A DNA stretch of 64,000 nucleotides from DASXIF01 sp036498145 (GCA_963708625.1 CAVPSV010000005.1:124001-188000); one strand, 5' to 3'. Positions 51,653-60,518 are shown, counted from the stretch's first letter. Notes: a model not told the origin generated them from the letters alone. Program-made: numbers and translations.

Positions 51653-52090
51653 TCAACGTAGGAACGCGGCACCGGCCCCGGCCACGGCGGCCACATCGGA
51701 CGGATTTGAGATCGCGCACCGCTTCAGCGACAGACAGCCGCAGCCGATGCACGAGTCGAGCCCGTCGCGCAGTTTCGTCAGTGCACGGATCTGATCGTCG
51801 AGACGCGCCCGCCAGGTGTGGGACAACCGAGTCCAGTCGGCGCGGGTGGGGGTTCGTCCCTGTGGCAACGTGTCCAGCGCGTCGCAGACCTCCTCCAGGC
51901 TCAGCCCGACGTTGCGCGCGGCCCGGATGAACGCCAGCCGGCGCAGCACGTGCCGCTCGTAGCGGCGCTGGCCGCCCGAGGTGCGTTGGGCGTCGAGCAG
52001 ACCGATGCGTTCGTAGAATCGCAGCGCTGACGCTGCGATTCCACTGCGCTCGGCCACCTCGCTGACGGTGAGTAGATCGGTTGTGCGCAT
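51653..52090 (-). CDS. SoxR-type MerR-family redox regulator
   Basis: The 145-residue protein has a MerR winged helix (residues 8-75: LTVSEVAERSGIAASALRFYERIGLL and RRYERHVLRRLAFIRAARNVG). Its C-terminal cysteine cluster Cys114-x2-Cys117-x-Cys119-x5-Cys125 is exactly the SoxR 2Fe-2S pattern. SoxR senses redox-cycling compounds through this cluster. It is divergent from an SDR gene, with a TTGACT/TATAAC promoter in the 47-56-bp gap, so the SDR is the likely target. Confidence 0.92.
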   Translation of the reverse strand: MRTTDLLTVSEVAERSGIAASALRFYERIGLLDAQRTSGGQRRYERHVLRRLAFIRAARNVGLSLEEVCDALDTLPQGRTPTRADWTRLSHTWRARLDDQIRALTKLRDGLDSCIGCGCLSLKRCAISNPSDVAAVAGAGAAFLR

Positions 52091-52108
52091 GAATAGCCCC
52101 CAATGGGC

Positions 52109-52136
52109 TTGACTTAAAGTTCACTTCAACTATAAC
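52109..52136 (+). promoter_or_regulatory. Promoter between the SoxR-like gene and the SDR gene
   Basis: TTGACT (52109-52114) and TATAAC (52131-52136) are separated by 16 bp that include the partly symmetric TTAAAGTTCACTTCAA. MerR-family proteins bind between -35 and -10 boxes, so this is where the SoxR-like protein would act. Confidence 0.55.
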
Positions 52137-52146
52137 GATGGAGCGC

Positions 52147-52881
52147 ATGACCCGACGAATCGCTCCCGTTGCATTGATCACCGGCGCATCGCGTGGCTTC
52201 GGCCGCGCCGTGGCCGTCGCACTGTCCCAGCTCGGCTGGCGAGTCGTGCTCGACGCCCGCAGCGACCGAGACCTCACCGAAGCCAGCGCCGGGCTGCGCC
52301 ACGCCGTGGCGATCTCCGGATCCGTCACCGACCCGGTGCATCGCCGGGCCGTCGCCGCGGCCGTCGACGTCTTCGGTGGCCTCGACCTGCTGGTCAACAA
52401 CGCGTCCTACCTCGGGCCGTCGCCGCGGCCGCCACTTGCGGACTTCCCGCTGTCGGAGCTGCGCACGGTGTACGAGACCAACGTGATCGCGCCGCTGGCG
52501 CTGGTGCAGGAAGTGCTGCCGTTGCTACGTGCACGCGGCGGCACGATCGTGGCTGTCAGCTCCGACGCCGCGGTGCAGCCGTACCAGGGTTGGGGTGGCT
52601 ACGGATCGAGCAAGTCCGCACTGGACCAGCTGAGCGCGGTGCTCGCCGTCGAGGAGCCGAACCTGCACGTGTATGCGTTCGATCCGGGGGATATGCGCAC
52701 CGAGATGCACCAGGCAGCGTTCCCGGGCGAGGACATCTCCGACCGCCCGGAGCCGGAGACGGTCGTGCCCGCATTGCTTCGCCTGGTCGCCGAGCGGCCC
52801 GCGAGCGGACGGTACCGTGCCGCGGACCTGGCCGCCGCCCGGGCGGACGGCGCAGCTGCAGTGGCGGGAGCGCGGCTGTGA
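52147..52881 (+). CDS. Short-chain dehydrogenase/reductase next to a SoxR-like regulator
   Basis: This SDR of about 244 residues has cofactor loop TGASRGFG, NNASYLG and active-site YGSSKSALDQ; the conserved Ser lies in AVSSDAAV. The ATG at 52147 (GGAG just upstream) is preferred over ATG 52138, which nearly touches the -10 box. Its stop overlaps the QueA-like gene (GTGA), so the two are co-transcribed. The neighbouring SoxR-type regulator suggests induction by redox-active compounds such as quinones (inference). Confidence 0.85.
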   Translation: MTRRIAPVALITGASRGFGRAVAVALSQLGWRVVLDARSDRDLTEASAGLRHAVAISGSVTDPVHRRAVAAAVDVFGGLDLLVNNASYLGPSPRPPLADFPLSELRTVYETNVIAPLALVQEVLPLLRARGGTIVAVSSDAAVQPYQGWGGYGSSKSALDQLSAVLAVEEPNLHVYAFDPGDMRTEMHQAAFPGEDISDRPEPETVVPALLRLVAERPASGRYRAADLAAARADGAAAVAGARL

Positions 52882-53948
52882 CGTCGCTGCGCTTCGATCT
52901 ACCCGCCGACCTCGAGGCGGGTGCCCCACCGGCCCGCCGTGACGCGGTGCGGCTGCTCGTGGCCGAGCAGAGCGGCGTCCGGCACGCCCACTTCCACGAC
53001 CTGCCCGCGTTCCTGGCACCCGGCGACCTGCTCGTCGTCAACACCTCGGCCACCGTCGCGGCAGCGGTGCGCGGTCGCCGCACCGGCGGCCGCGGTGTGA
53101 CTGTGCACTTCTCCACGGCACTCGACGACGGGTCCTGGCTGGTCGAGCTGCGGCCGGCCGCGGCATCGGCGCGCGGCCCGCTGGTGGACGTGGCGGCGGG
53201 CGAACGGGTGCTGCTGCCCGACGGTGTCATCCTGACGATCCGGCAACCACAGCCGGATGATCAGCGACGGCTCTGGCGTGCGTCGATCGAGATCGACGCT
53301 GCGGTGCTGGCATATCTGGCCCGGCACGGCCGGCCGATCCGGTACTCCTATGTTCCGTTCAACCACCCGCTCACCGACTACCAGACCGTGTTCGGACGCG
53401 ACCCGGGCAGCGCCGAGATGCCGAGTGCCGGGCGTCCGTTCACCGACCGCACCATCACTGAGCTGGTGGTGCGGGGGATCGCCGTCGCGCCGGTGCTGCT
53501 GCACACCGGAGTGTCCTCGCAGGAGTCGGGCGAACCGCCGCTGCCCGAGCGCTATGCGGTGCCGCCGCAGACCGCCCGGCTGGTCAATATGACCCGGCAG
53601 GCGGGCGGTCGCGTGGTCGCGGTGGGTACCACGGTGACGCGGGCGCTGGAGAGCGCAACGGGGACGTCGGCGCAGGTGCGCGCGTCCTGCGGCTGGACCG
53701 ATCTCGTGCTGGGACCCTCCCGCCCGGCGCGTGTGGTCACTGGGCTGATCACCGGTTGGCATGCTCCCGGCGCCTCGCATCTGCAGCTGCTGGAGGCGGT
53801 GGCCGGCGCCGACCTGGTGCAGGCGGCGTATGCCGAGGCACTGGCACAGCGGTACCACTGGCACGAGTTCGGCGACAGCTGCATGCTGCTGCCGAGGGGT
53901 GCTCAGCGGTCGCTGAAGCGCACCATCCCGGTCAGCGTGGGCACGTAG
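52878..53948 (+). CDS. queA: QueA-like S-adenosylmethionine:tRNA ribosyltransferase-isomerase
   Basis: The 356-residue protein has the QueA family features FDLPADLEAGAPPARRD, GDLLVVNTSAT, PIRYSYVPFNHPLTDYQTVFGR, AGRPFTDRTITELVVRGI and RVVAVGTTVTRALES. QueA adds the epoxycyclopentane group in queuosine synthesis, but no other que genes are here, and actinobacterial homologues may act differently. The C-terminus runs about 15 residues past the usual FGDSCMLLP end and overlaps the convergent downstream gene by 46 nt. It starts at a GTG inside the SDR stop. Confidence 0.85.
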   Translation: MTSLRFDLPADLEAGAPPARRDAVRLLVAEQSGVRHAHFHDLPAFLAPGDLLVVNTSATVAAAVRGRRTGGRGVTVHFSTALDDGSWLVELRPAAASARGPLVDVAAGERVLLPDGVILTIRQPQPDDQRRLWRASIEIDAAVLAYLARHGRPIRYSYVPFNHPLTDYQTVFGRDPGSAEMPSAGRPFTDRTITELVVRGIAVAPVLLHTGVSSQESGEPPLPERYAVPPQTARLVNMTRQAGGRVVAVGTTVTRALESATGTSAQVRASCGWTDLVLGPSRPARVVTGLITGWHAPGASHLQLLEAVAGADLVQAAYAEALAQRYHWHEFGDSCMLLPRGAQRSLKRTIPVSVGT

Positions 53949-55432
53949 GCGGTGCCGTCCGGGCCGAGGTAGATCGCCGCGTAGTGGTTGTTGAACTCGG
54001 CGCCCGTGCCGGCGAGCTGGCTGTAGACGGTGGCGCCGGTGCGCAGATCGATGGCGGTGAGGTACCACGCGTCGGTGCCCAGCGCATTGGCCGGTTTGGT
54101 GTAGGCGTACAGCAGTCCGCTGGCAAGGGAGGCCTTGGCCACGGACGTCGGCGCAATCGACTGGTTCGTCCACACCGTGCTGCAGGTCGAGCCGTTGACG
54201 TCCACCCGGGCGATGCCAGGCTTGGTGGTCGCGCCGAGCAACGTCGACTGTGGACCCTTGTAGCCGTAGTTGTTCTCGGCGTACAGCGAGTTGCCGACCG
54301 CGACGAGGGAATTCTCGGTGTCGCTCTGGCCCGGCGTGAACACGCCGGAGCTGCAGACCAGGCTGCCGCCGCTGGCCGCACTGCGGTTGTAGACCAGCAC
54401 GTGCATCTGCGGGTCGGCGTTGTCGGTGATCGCGACGAGGTTGCTGCCGACGAGCGTCGGTGTGGTGCCGGTTCCCTGCGCGAGCTGGCCGGGCTTCTGT
54501 TCCGAACCGCGGTCATACGGCTGACGCCAGGTGGCGACGGGCGCACCGGTAACCGGGTCGGCGTCGAAGCGGTACATCGCGTGGTCGGACGCGATGAATA
54601 CGCCGCCGGTCTCGTCCACCGCGAACGAGTTGTCGATGATCTCGCCGGGCAGCGTGGTCCAGTGCACCGCGGAGGTGACCGGATCGACATTGCCGACCAC
54701 GCCGTGCGAGCTGACGAACCAGATCCGACCGGACCAGTCCGGCAGCAGCGCGACCAGGCAGTCGCTGGCCGGTACCGCGGCGGTGAGGTCGTACGTCTTG
54801 CGCAGCGCGAACTTCTTGCCGGTGTCGGCGACCACCTGGATGGTGCGGTCGGTGGTATCGACCACGACCTGGTCGAGATTGTCGAGGTAGAAGTAGGCAC
54901 CGCCGCACAGATCGGTCAGCGGGTTCTCGCCGGCCTTGAGGTGGCGCAACGGCAGTTCGTAGCGGGCGCGAATATTCAGCGAACGCGGGTTCATCAGGAA
55001 CAGGCTGGGTCCTTCGGCGCCCACGCACAGCCCGACGATCTGCCCCCGAGTGTCGAACGCATCGGTGGCACACTCGTCCACGCCGTACAGGGCGCTGGTC
55101 ACCTTGATCCGGTTCCCGAGCGGGCCGGCACCGGGGTAGGAGTCGGTCGCGTACGCATCGTCGTGGATGTTGTTGCCGGGGTTCGCCGCCATGTACGGGT
55201 TCTGCGGCACCGGGAAGGACGCGATCGGGTTCGCGACCGCGGGGGCGCCGATGAACTTCGGCACCGGGGCACCGGGTGTGGACGGGATTCCCACTGCGGC
55301 GCCGGCCGCACCGCCGACGGCGGCGAAGCCGGTCAAAGCGAGGAGGGCGGCGGCGGCCAGCATGGCGCGGGCGGCCCGACTACGCGAGTAACGCACGCCG
55401 TTAGATGTAGCGGCCCGGGCGGTCGCGCGCAA
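53903..55432 (-). CDS. Secreted beta-propeller-like hypothetical protein
   Basis: The 509-residue protein has a basic N-terminus and a signal peptide (hydrophobic stretch AMLAAAALLALTGFAAVGGAAG). Repeated strand-rich blocks follow, of the kind VDETGGVFIASDHAMYRFDAD, VYNRSAASGGS and VDVNGSTCSTVWTN, suggestive of a quinoprotein-type propeller. No catalytic signature is visible. The start could be ATG 55432 or GTG 55396, the latter giving a more usual signal length. Its 3' end overlaps the queA-like gene. Confidence 0.7.
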   Translation of the reverse strand: MRATARAATSNGVRYSRSRAARAMLAAAALLALTGFAAVGGAAGAAVGIPSTPGAPVPKFIGAPAVANPIASFPVPQNPYMAANPGNNIHDDAYATDSYPGAGPLGNRIKVTSALYGVDECATDAFDTRGQIVGLCVGAEGPSLFLMNPRSLNIRARYELPLRHLKAGENPLTDLCGGAYFYLDNLDQVVVDTTDRTIQVVADTGKKFALRKTYDLTAAVPASDCLVALLPDWSGRIWFVSSHGVVGNVDPVTSAVHWTTLPGEIIDNSFAVDETGGVFIASDHAMYRFDADPVTGAPVATWRQPYDRGSEQKPGQLAQGTGTTPTLVGSNLVAITDNADPQMHVLVYNRSAASGGSLVCSSGVFTPGQSDTENSLVAVGNSLYAENNYGYKGPQSTLLGATTKPGIARVDVNGSTCSTVWTNQSIAPTSVAKASLASGLLYAYTKPANALGTDAWYLTAIDLRTGATVYSQLAGTGAEFNNHYAAIYLGPDGTAYVPTLTGMVRFSDR

Positions 55433-55462
55433 ACCGGAGGCCTGGCCACGAGGTCGGCGCGG

Positions 55463-56266
55463 CTAGTCGCCGATGGCCTCGAGCAGCGCATCATGTAACA
55501 GGCCGTTGCTTGCGGCGGCATTGCCGTGCGTCACGCCGTCACCGCCGTTGAGTCCGGTGAACCGGCCGCCGGCCTCGGTGACCACCGGCGCCAGCGCAGC
55601 CATGTCCCACAGCGCCAATTCCGGTTCGGCGGCGAGATCCACCGCACCCTCGGCGACGAGCATGTAGGACCAGAAATCGCCATACCCGCGCGAGCGCCAG
55701 ACGCGCCCGATCAGCTCGACGAACCGCTCGCCTCGGCCGAGTGCGGCCCAGCCGGACAGCGACGCGTAGGAGAGGCTGGCGTCAGCCAAGCGCGAGACCC
55801 GGGACACGCTCAGTCGGCGCGGTTCGCCCAGGTGCTCCCCATCGCGCTGAGCAATCCAGGCGCCGCCGCCGCGCACGCCCCACCAACGCCGCGCCAGAGC
55901 AGGTGCGGACACCACGCCGAGCACAGCCTCGTCGTCGATGAGCAGACCGATCAGCGTGGCCCAGACCGGGACGCCACGGACGAAGTTCTTGGTGCCGTCG
56001 ATGGGGTCGATCACCCACCGTCGCGCACCTTGGCCGGCCGCGACGTCCGACCCGAACTCCTCGCCGATGACGGCGTCACCGCCCCGTTCGGCGGCGAGAA
56101 TGGCGCGGACCGCCTGCTCCACCGCGCGGTCCGCGTCGGTGACCGGGGTGAGGTCGGGCTTGGCGTCCACCTGCAGGTCGGCGGCGCCGAACCGCGCCGT
56201 GGTGATGTCGTCGGCGGCGTCGGCCATGCGCAGCGCGAGTGCGAGATCGTCCGCTAAATCCGCCAC
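55463..56266 (-). CDS. hisN: Inositol-monophosphatase-family histidinol-phosphatase HisN
   Basis: The 267-residue protein has the metal-binding motifs of the family: GEEFG, WVIDPIDGTKNFVRG and ALWDMAALAPVVTEAGG. The FWSYMLVAEG stretch and overall length fit actinobacterial HisN, which removes phosphate from histidinol phosphate; a generic inositol phosphatase is the alternative. It starts at a GTG. It is divergent from a DUF2087 gene with 23 bp between starts. Confidence 0.87.
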   Translation of the reverse strand: MADLADDLALALRMADAADDITTARFGAADLQVDAKPDLTPVTDADRAVEQAVRAILAAERGGDAVIGEEFGSDVAAGQGARRWVIDPIDGTKNFVRGVPVWATLIGLLIDDEAVLGVVSAPALARRWWGVRGGGAWIAQRDGEHLGEPRRLSVSRVSRLADASLSYASLSGWAALGRGERFVELIGRVWRSRGYGDFWSYMLVAEGAVDLAAEPELALWDMAALAPVVTEAGGRFTGLNGGDGVTHGNAAASNGLLHDALLEAIGD

Positions 56267-56289
56267 CCGGGCAGGCTACCGTCGAGGTC

Positions 56290-56571
56290 GTGCCGCGACC
56301 GCAGCGAGACGCGCAACGGGTGCTGCATGCGTACCTGCGCGACGGCCGACTAGTCGCGATGCCGCGAGGCGGCCCGCGCCGGCAAGCCGTGCTGGAGCAC
56401 GTCGCGCAACTGTTCGAGCCGGGACGTCGCTATCCGGAGGTCGAGGTCAATCTCATCTTGCGACAGGTCTGGTCCGATGTGGCCGCGCTGCGTCGCTACC
56501 TCGTGGACGCCGGGCTGCTCGATCGCGCGGACGGCCAGTATTGGCGCAGCGGCGGTCCGGTCCAGCTGTGA
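56290..56571 (+). CDS. DUF2087 family protein
   Basis: The 93-residue product matches DUF2087, usually the C-terminal part of ArsR-like regulators: RVLHAYLRDGRLVAMPRGGPRRQAVLEHV, then YPEVEVNLILRQVWSDVAALRRYLVDAGLLDRADGQYWR. Here it stands alone without the helix-turn-helix half. It starts at GTG 56290. Function unknown. Confidence 0.82.
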   Translation: MPRPQRDAQRVLHAYLRDGRLVAMPRGGPRRQAVLEHVAQLFEPGRRYPEVEVNLILRQVWSDVAALRRYLVDAGLLDRADGQYWRSGGPVQL

Positions 56572-56592
56572 TCGGTGCGCACGAGCGGCAGC

Positions 56593-56640
56593 GTGAGTGG
56601 CGGCGTGACTGGCGGCGTGAGTGGCGGCGTCAGTGTCGGC
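56593..56640 (+). repeat. Four 12-bp tandem units
   Basis: GTGAGTGGCGGC units (two perfect, two with one or two changes) lie in the gap between the DUF2087 gene and the aminotransferase. No function is apparent; it resembles the short repeats at 12.8 and 35.3 kb. Confidence 0.8.
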
Positions 56641-56715
56641 GTGTGCTTTCTGTTATGGGTGTCGCACGGTGAGCAGCGCGCGGTGAGTCGCGCACCGGTG
56701 AGTAGCGTCGGATCG

Positions 56716-57885
56716 ATGACGACGGCACCGGGCCAGGCGGCGCGCGCTTCGATCCCGCCGTTCCACGTGATGCGGGTGTTCGACGCCGTGGTGGCGCGGC
56801 GGGCGGCCGGCCTGGACGTCTACGACCTCTCCGCCGGTCAGCCGTCCACCCCAGCGCCGGGTGCGGTGCGCGTGGCTGCGGCGAAAGCCGTGGAGACGGA
56901 CCGCATCGGCTACACCCCCGCGTTCGGCATCCCGCCGTTGCGCGCGGCGGTCGCCGGGCACTACGCGCGCTATTACGGCATCGATGTCGACCCGGCGTCG
57001 GTGGCCATCACGACTGGCTCGTCCGGCGCGTTCGTGTTCGCGTTCCTCGCCGCGTTCGACGCCGGCGACACGGTGGCACTGGCCCGGCCCGGCTATCCGG
57101 CCTACCGCAACCTGCTCAGTGCGCTCGGCTGCCGCGTGGTCGAGCTGCCCTGCGACGCGAGCACCAGGTTCCAGCCGACGATCGCACACCTGGAGGCGCT
57201 GGACGAGCCGCCGGCCGGACTCATCGTGGCGAGCCCAGCGAACCCCACCGGCACCATGGTGAGCAGGGATGAACTCGATGCGCTCACCCGATGGTGCTCC
57301 GAGCACGGCGTCCGCCTGATCAGCGACGAGATCTATCACGGCATCACTTTCGCCGGACCTGCCACGTGCGCCTGGCAGTTCGGCCGCGATGCGATCGTGG
57401 TCAATTCGTTCTCCAAGTACTTCTCGATGACCGGTTGGCGGATCGGCTGGCTGCTCGTACCCGACGTGCTGCTCGACGCCGTCGATCGCATCGCCGGGAA
57501 CTTCGCGATCTGCCCGCCCGCGTTGTCGCAACTCGCGGCGATACACGCCTTCGACGCCTACGACGAACTCGACGCGAACGTCGAGCGTTACCGCGCCAAC
57601 CGTGAGCTGCTGCTCGACCGCCTGCCCAGGATCGGGCTGGATCGACTCGCGCCCGCCGACGGGGCGTTCTACATCTACGCCGATGTGTCCCGGTGGACGA
57701 ACGACTCGCTGGCGTGGTGCGCGCGACTGCTGGACGAGACCGGCGTCGCGGTCGCGCCGGGCGTGGACTTCGACCCGCTCGATGGCGGCAAGTTCATCCG
57801 CATGTGCTTCGCCGGCGACCTGGCGACGATCACCGCCGCCGTCGCGGTGCTTGGTGAGTGGCTGGGCCGCCAACCGCCGCGATAG
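56716..57885 (+). CDS. Class I/II aminotransferase
   Basis: The 389-residue fold-type I PLP enzyme has the aspartate-aminotransferase pattern: LSAGQPSTPAPGAV, GYTPAFGIPPLRAAVAGHY, PNPTG-like SPANPTGTM, ISDEIYHGI and the PLP lysine in NSFSKYFSMTGWRIGW. The ATG at 56716 gives the expected N-terminus; an upstream in-frame GTG lies next to the tandem repeats. Substrate cannot be read from the sequence (aromatic, aspartate or alanine type are all possible). Confidence 0.88.
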   Translation: MTTAPGQAARASIPPFHVMRVFDAVVARRAAGLDVYDLSAGQPSTPAPGAVRVAAAKAVETDRIGYTPAFGIPPLRAAVAGHYARYYGIDVDPASVAITTGSSGAFVFAFLAAFDAGDTVALARPGYPAYRNLLSALGCRVVELPCDASTRFQPTIAHLEALDEPPAGLIVASPANPTGTMVSRDELDALTRWCSEHGVRLISDEIYHGITFAGPATCAWQFGRDAIVVNSFSKYFSMTGWRIGWLLVPDVLLDAVDRIAGNFAICPPALSQLAAIHAFDAYDELDANVERYRANRELLLDRLPRIGLDRLAPADGAFYIYADVSRWTNDSLAWCARLLDETGVAVAPGVDFDPLDGGKFIRMCFAGDLATITAAVAVLGEWLGRQPPR

Positions 57886-57950
57886 CGGGCTCGCTCGTTC
57901 GCACGCCGATGTGTCGCGACCTGGCGCTCATCCGCACCTCCGGGCATACC

Positions 57951-59873
57951 TCACACCGGCTGCGGCTCCGGGTGGCCTGTCGCCTGCTGCTGCTCCGCGT
58001 GGTCTGCTGCCTGCTGCTGGCGCCAACGGTTGAACCCGAGGATGAAGATGGTGAGCACCAGCGGACCGCCGAGGAAGAGCAATCCGACCTGCACGTAGCT
58101 CTCCGCCTCGAACTGGGACTCCAGAATGTGCCACTTTCCGTCTTCCTTGGTGCCGATGTTCGAGAAGAAGACCGACGTGGCCGCCGCAACCACGATGTAG
58201 CCGAGGAAAAGCATCAGCCGTGAGTCGCGCGGGAAGCGTGGGGCATTGCCATTGGTGACCTCCTCGCCGGACGCCGCGAATTCCCATGACAGCGCCAGCA
58301 CCAGCACCACCGCCGCAGCCAATGCCAGCTGGCCGGTCACCTTCACCCCGCCGGATGCGCGTGCCGCACCGCCGTAGAGCGAGTCCACCCATTCCAGAAT
58401 CTGTAGCGCGACCGTCATCTGCAGCAACAGGGCGATCGGGCGTCGCCACTGCGCGAGGCGACGGCTGGCCGCGGCCACGATGACTGCCGCAAGTGTGATC
58501 AATGCGGCGGTCGCCTTCAGGCCCTCATACCCGATCCAGGGCGCGTTGTCGGCGGTCAGGCCGAACGGATGGGTGATCGTCGCGACACTGTCGAGGTCGG
58601 TCGCGACGTACACGACACCGATCAGCGAAGCATAGATCGCGCCGGCCATGAGCCAGGTCGGCAGCTTGCGCCGCGCCAGGGTCAGAGCGGCTATTGCCAC
58701 GGCGGCGATGCCGAGCCAGATCAGCGCGTCCCACCCGTCGGCGCGCGCGCCGGTGTCGTCGTTCTTCACCCGGGTGGAGATCAGGTACTCCAACCCGGTG
58801 TCGAGCACTACACAGATGACCAGAGCCAGGTACGGGTACCGTGCCGGCCAGGCCTCTTTCGGCTTGCAGACCAGAATCAGGTACGTGACGACAGCGGCGA
58901 TGATTGCCCCGAGCACCAGTTCCGGCGTGACACCCGCCCCGTCGTAGGAGTAGGCGATGCGCAACCCATCGGCCGCGATGGCACCGGCGACGAGGACGCA
59001 GATGACAGTGAACACCGGCTGGCTGACCCACCGGCGGACGCGGGCGATCGCCCGCCCGGCGGTGAAATCGCCCCAGCCACCGAAGTCCGCGCCGGCAAGA
59101 GTGATGATCGGGATGAGCAACCACTCGACATTGTCGAGCTGGTCCGCGGTAGAGGCCGGGAAATTGTCCGAGAAATCGTTGACGTTGGACTGATGCCACA
59201 CCAAGCCGTACAGCCCCAGGAAAATGAGGAAGCTGATCGGAAATATCAGCGCGCGCACGACCCGCCATGCCGGCGAGGCCTGTCGAACCGCAGCAGACCG
59301 GCCGCCCCTGAGGCCGTATTCGCCGAACCAGGTGAGCGTCAGCAGCAACGAGAGCACCGCACACATGCCTGCTGCCACCAGGGTCGTGCCCAGGTTGATG
59401 TAGGTGACTGCGGTGCGCTCCGTGCCGAAGGCGATGCCAAGCGCCGCCAGGGTGGCCGCGCGGACGATCCAGCCGGCGCGGCTTGCGGCCGTCACCACGA
59501 GTGCCCATCCCACGCACACCGCGACGATGCACACGATGAAGGCGATCTGACTCATCGAGGCTGACTGGTTCGGCTCCTGGGTGAACAGATAATTGGTGAC
59601 GAGTGTGCCGAGGATGTCGTTGCGCAACAGCGACAGGATCGCCAGGGTCAGCAGCGTGACACCAGCGAGCGCGGCATAGACCTTCGACTCGACCGACATC
59701 GAACGGACGTCGACCAGACGTTCCCGCAGGGCTTCTCGAAGCCGTTCGTGCTCATCGTGCTCGCCGTGGCCGTGGCCGTGGCCGTGGCCGTGGCCGTGCG
59801 CAGCGGCGTGCTGCTCGCCGGGCAACGTTGCCGTCGCCGCGCTCGTCGCTTCACCAGCCTGGACCACGTCCAC
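57951..59873 (-). CDS. Large multi-pass membrane protein with (HG)n histidine-rich N-terminus
   Basis: The 640-residue protein has about 14 membrane segments from residue ~65 to ~620. It begins with a cytoplasmic-looking tail containing HGHGHGHGHGHG and EHDEHER, a metal-binding-like stretch encoded by a 6-bp tandem repeat. Loops between segments hold NDFSDNFPASTADQLDNVEW and a C-terminal cytoplasmic-like tail (QQQAADHAEQQQ). No transporter family is recognised. It is divergent from the TTG-start gene at 60171 and could be an unclassified actinobacterial membrane protein. Confidence 0.7.
   Translation of the reverse strand: MDVVQAGEATSAATATLPGEQHAAAHGHGHGHGHGHGEHDEHERLREALRERLVDVRSMSVESKVYAALAGVTLLTLAILSLLRNDILGTLVTNYLFTQEPNQSASMSQIAFIVCIVAVCVGWALVVTAASRAGWIVRAATLAALGIAFGTERTAVTYINLGTTLVAAGMCAVLSLLLTLTWFGEYGLRGGRSAAVRQASPAWRVVRALIFPISFLIFLGLYGLVWHQSNVNDFSDNFPASTADQLDNVEWLLIPIITLAGADFGGWGDFTAGRAIARVRRWVSQPVFTVICVLVAGAIAADGLRIAYSYDGAGVTPELVLGAIIAAVVTYLILVCKPKEAWPARYPYLALVICVVLDTGLEYLISTRVKNDDTGARADGWDALIWLGIAAVAIAALTLARRKLPTWLMAGAIYASLIGVVYVATDLDSVATITHPFGLTADNAPWIGYEGLKATAALITLAAVIVAAASRRLAQWRRPIALLLQMTVALQILEWVDSLYGGAARASGGVKVTGQLALAAAVVLVLALSWEFAASGEEVTNGNAPRFPRDSRLMLFLGYIVVAAATSVFFSNIGTKEDGKWHILESQFEAESYVQVGLLFLGGPLVLTIFILGFNRWRQQQAADHAEQQQATGHPEPQPV
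59763..59798 (+). repeat. Six 6-bp units encoding the (HG)6 stretch
   Basis: GCCGTG is repeated six times without change; on the minus strand this reads CAC GGC codon pairs (His-Gly). Slippage could change the length of the histidine stretch in frame. Confidence 0.9.
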
Positions 59874-60170
59874 CCCCGTATCGGCTCAATCTGCGCCCGA
59901 TATTTCGCCGGACACAACGGCACTAGACAATGCGCGCAGATGGTCGATTTACGGCAAATCAGTGAACGTGCATTGCCCGAAATCCGGACAATTGCTTCAG
60001 CAATTTCCTGATTGCGTGGCCAGGAAGAGTCCGAAAAAAGCGCGCCCCACCGTAGGTTCACACCGAATTTCAGTTTTGGGACCCTTTGGCGCTGCAAGAT
60101 CTCCCCGGATGCGGAGCTCAATCACCAGGCGTACTGTGACGCCGCCTTGTCATATTAATTGGGAGATACG
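59874..60170. promoter_or_regulatory. 297-bp divergent intergenic region, AT-richer than its surroundings
   Basis: This lies between the His-rich membrane protein (minus) and the gene at 60171 (plus). It contains the palindrome AATTGC-TTCA-GCAATT (59990-60005) and an AT-rich stretch near 60150 (TATTAATT), where the plus-strand promoter would lie. No ORF longer than 60 codons that looks coding is present. The local drop in GC suggests regulatory DNA or recent insertion; neither is proven. Confidence 0.4.
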
Positions 60171-60518
60171 TTGACGAACAGCCAAATGCCACAAACCGGA
60201 GTATCAGTTAAGTCGCACCACGTGTGGTTCGTCCTCTACTGGTACTTCATGCGCGTCTTCATCAAGGTTGACAGCGCGCAGACGTTTACGCGGGGTTGGG
60301 GCGACTCGTTCATCCCGCTCGCTCCGGGCTCGCACGAGATCTTCGTGGCAGCGTCGTCCATCCTCGGATTCGGCTGGAAGCCGGGCAAGTCGACAATCAC
60401 CGTGGACGTGGCCCCAGGTCAGGTCGTGCAGCTCAACTACCGGGCGCCGACGTTCATGCTGCCGGGCCTGAAGGGAAAGCTCTCCGTTGCCAACGCGTTG
60501 CAGGCTGCCGCTGCTTGA
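60171..60518 (+). CDS. Conserved hypothetical protein, TTG start
   Basis: The 115-residue protein starts at TTG 60171 with GGGAGA 4 nt upstream. It has a hydrophobic stretch HHVWFVLYWYFMRVFIKVD, then a beta-rich half with FIPLAPGSHEIFVAA, STITVDVAPGQVVQLNYRAPTF and a Gly-Lys loop. Similar proteins with the pattern RGWGxxFIPxAPG are recalled in actinobacteria without known function. The alternating strands suggest a small beta-sandwich. Confidence 0.7.
   Translation: MTNSQMPQTGVSVKSHHVWFVLYWYFMRVFIKVDSAQTFTRGWGDSFIPLAPGSHEIFVAASSILGFGWKPGKSTITVDVAPGQVVQLNYRAPTFMLPGLKGKLSVANALQAAAA

Noticed and set aside
52878..53948. Complete queuosine pathway
   Set aside because: Only the queA-like gene is present; no queC, D, E, F, tgt or queG is seen.
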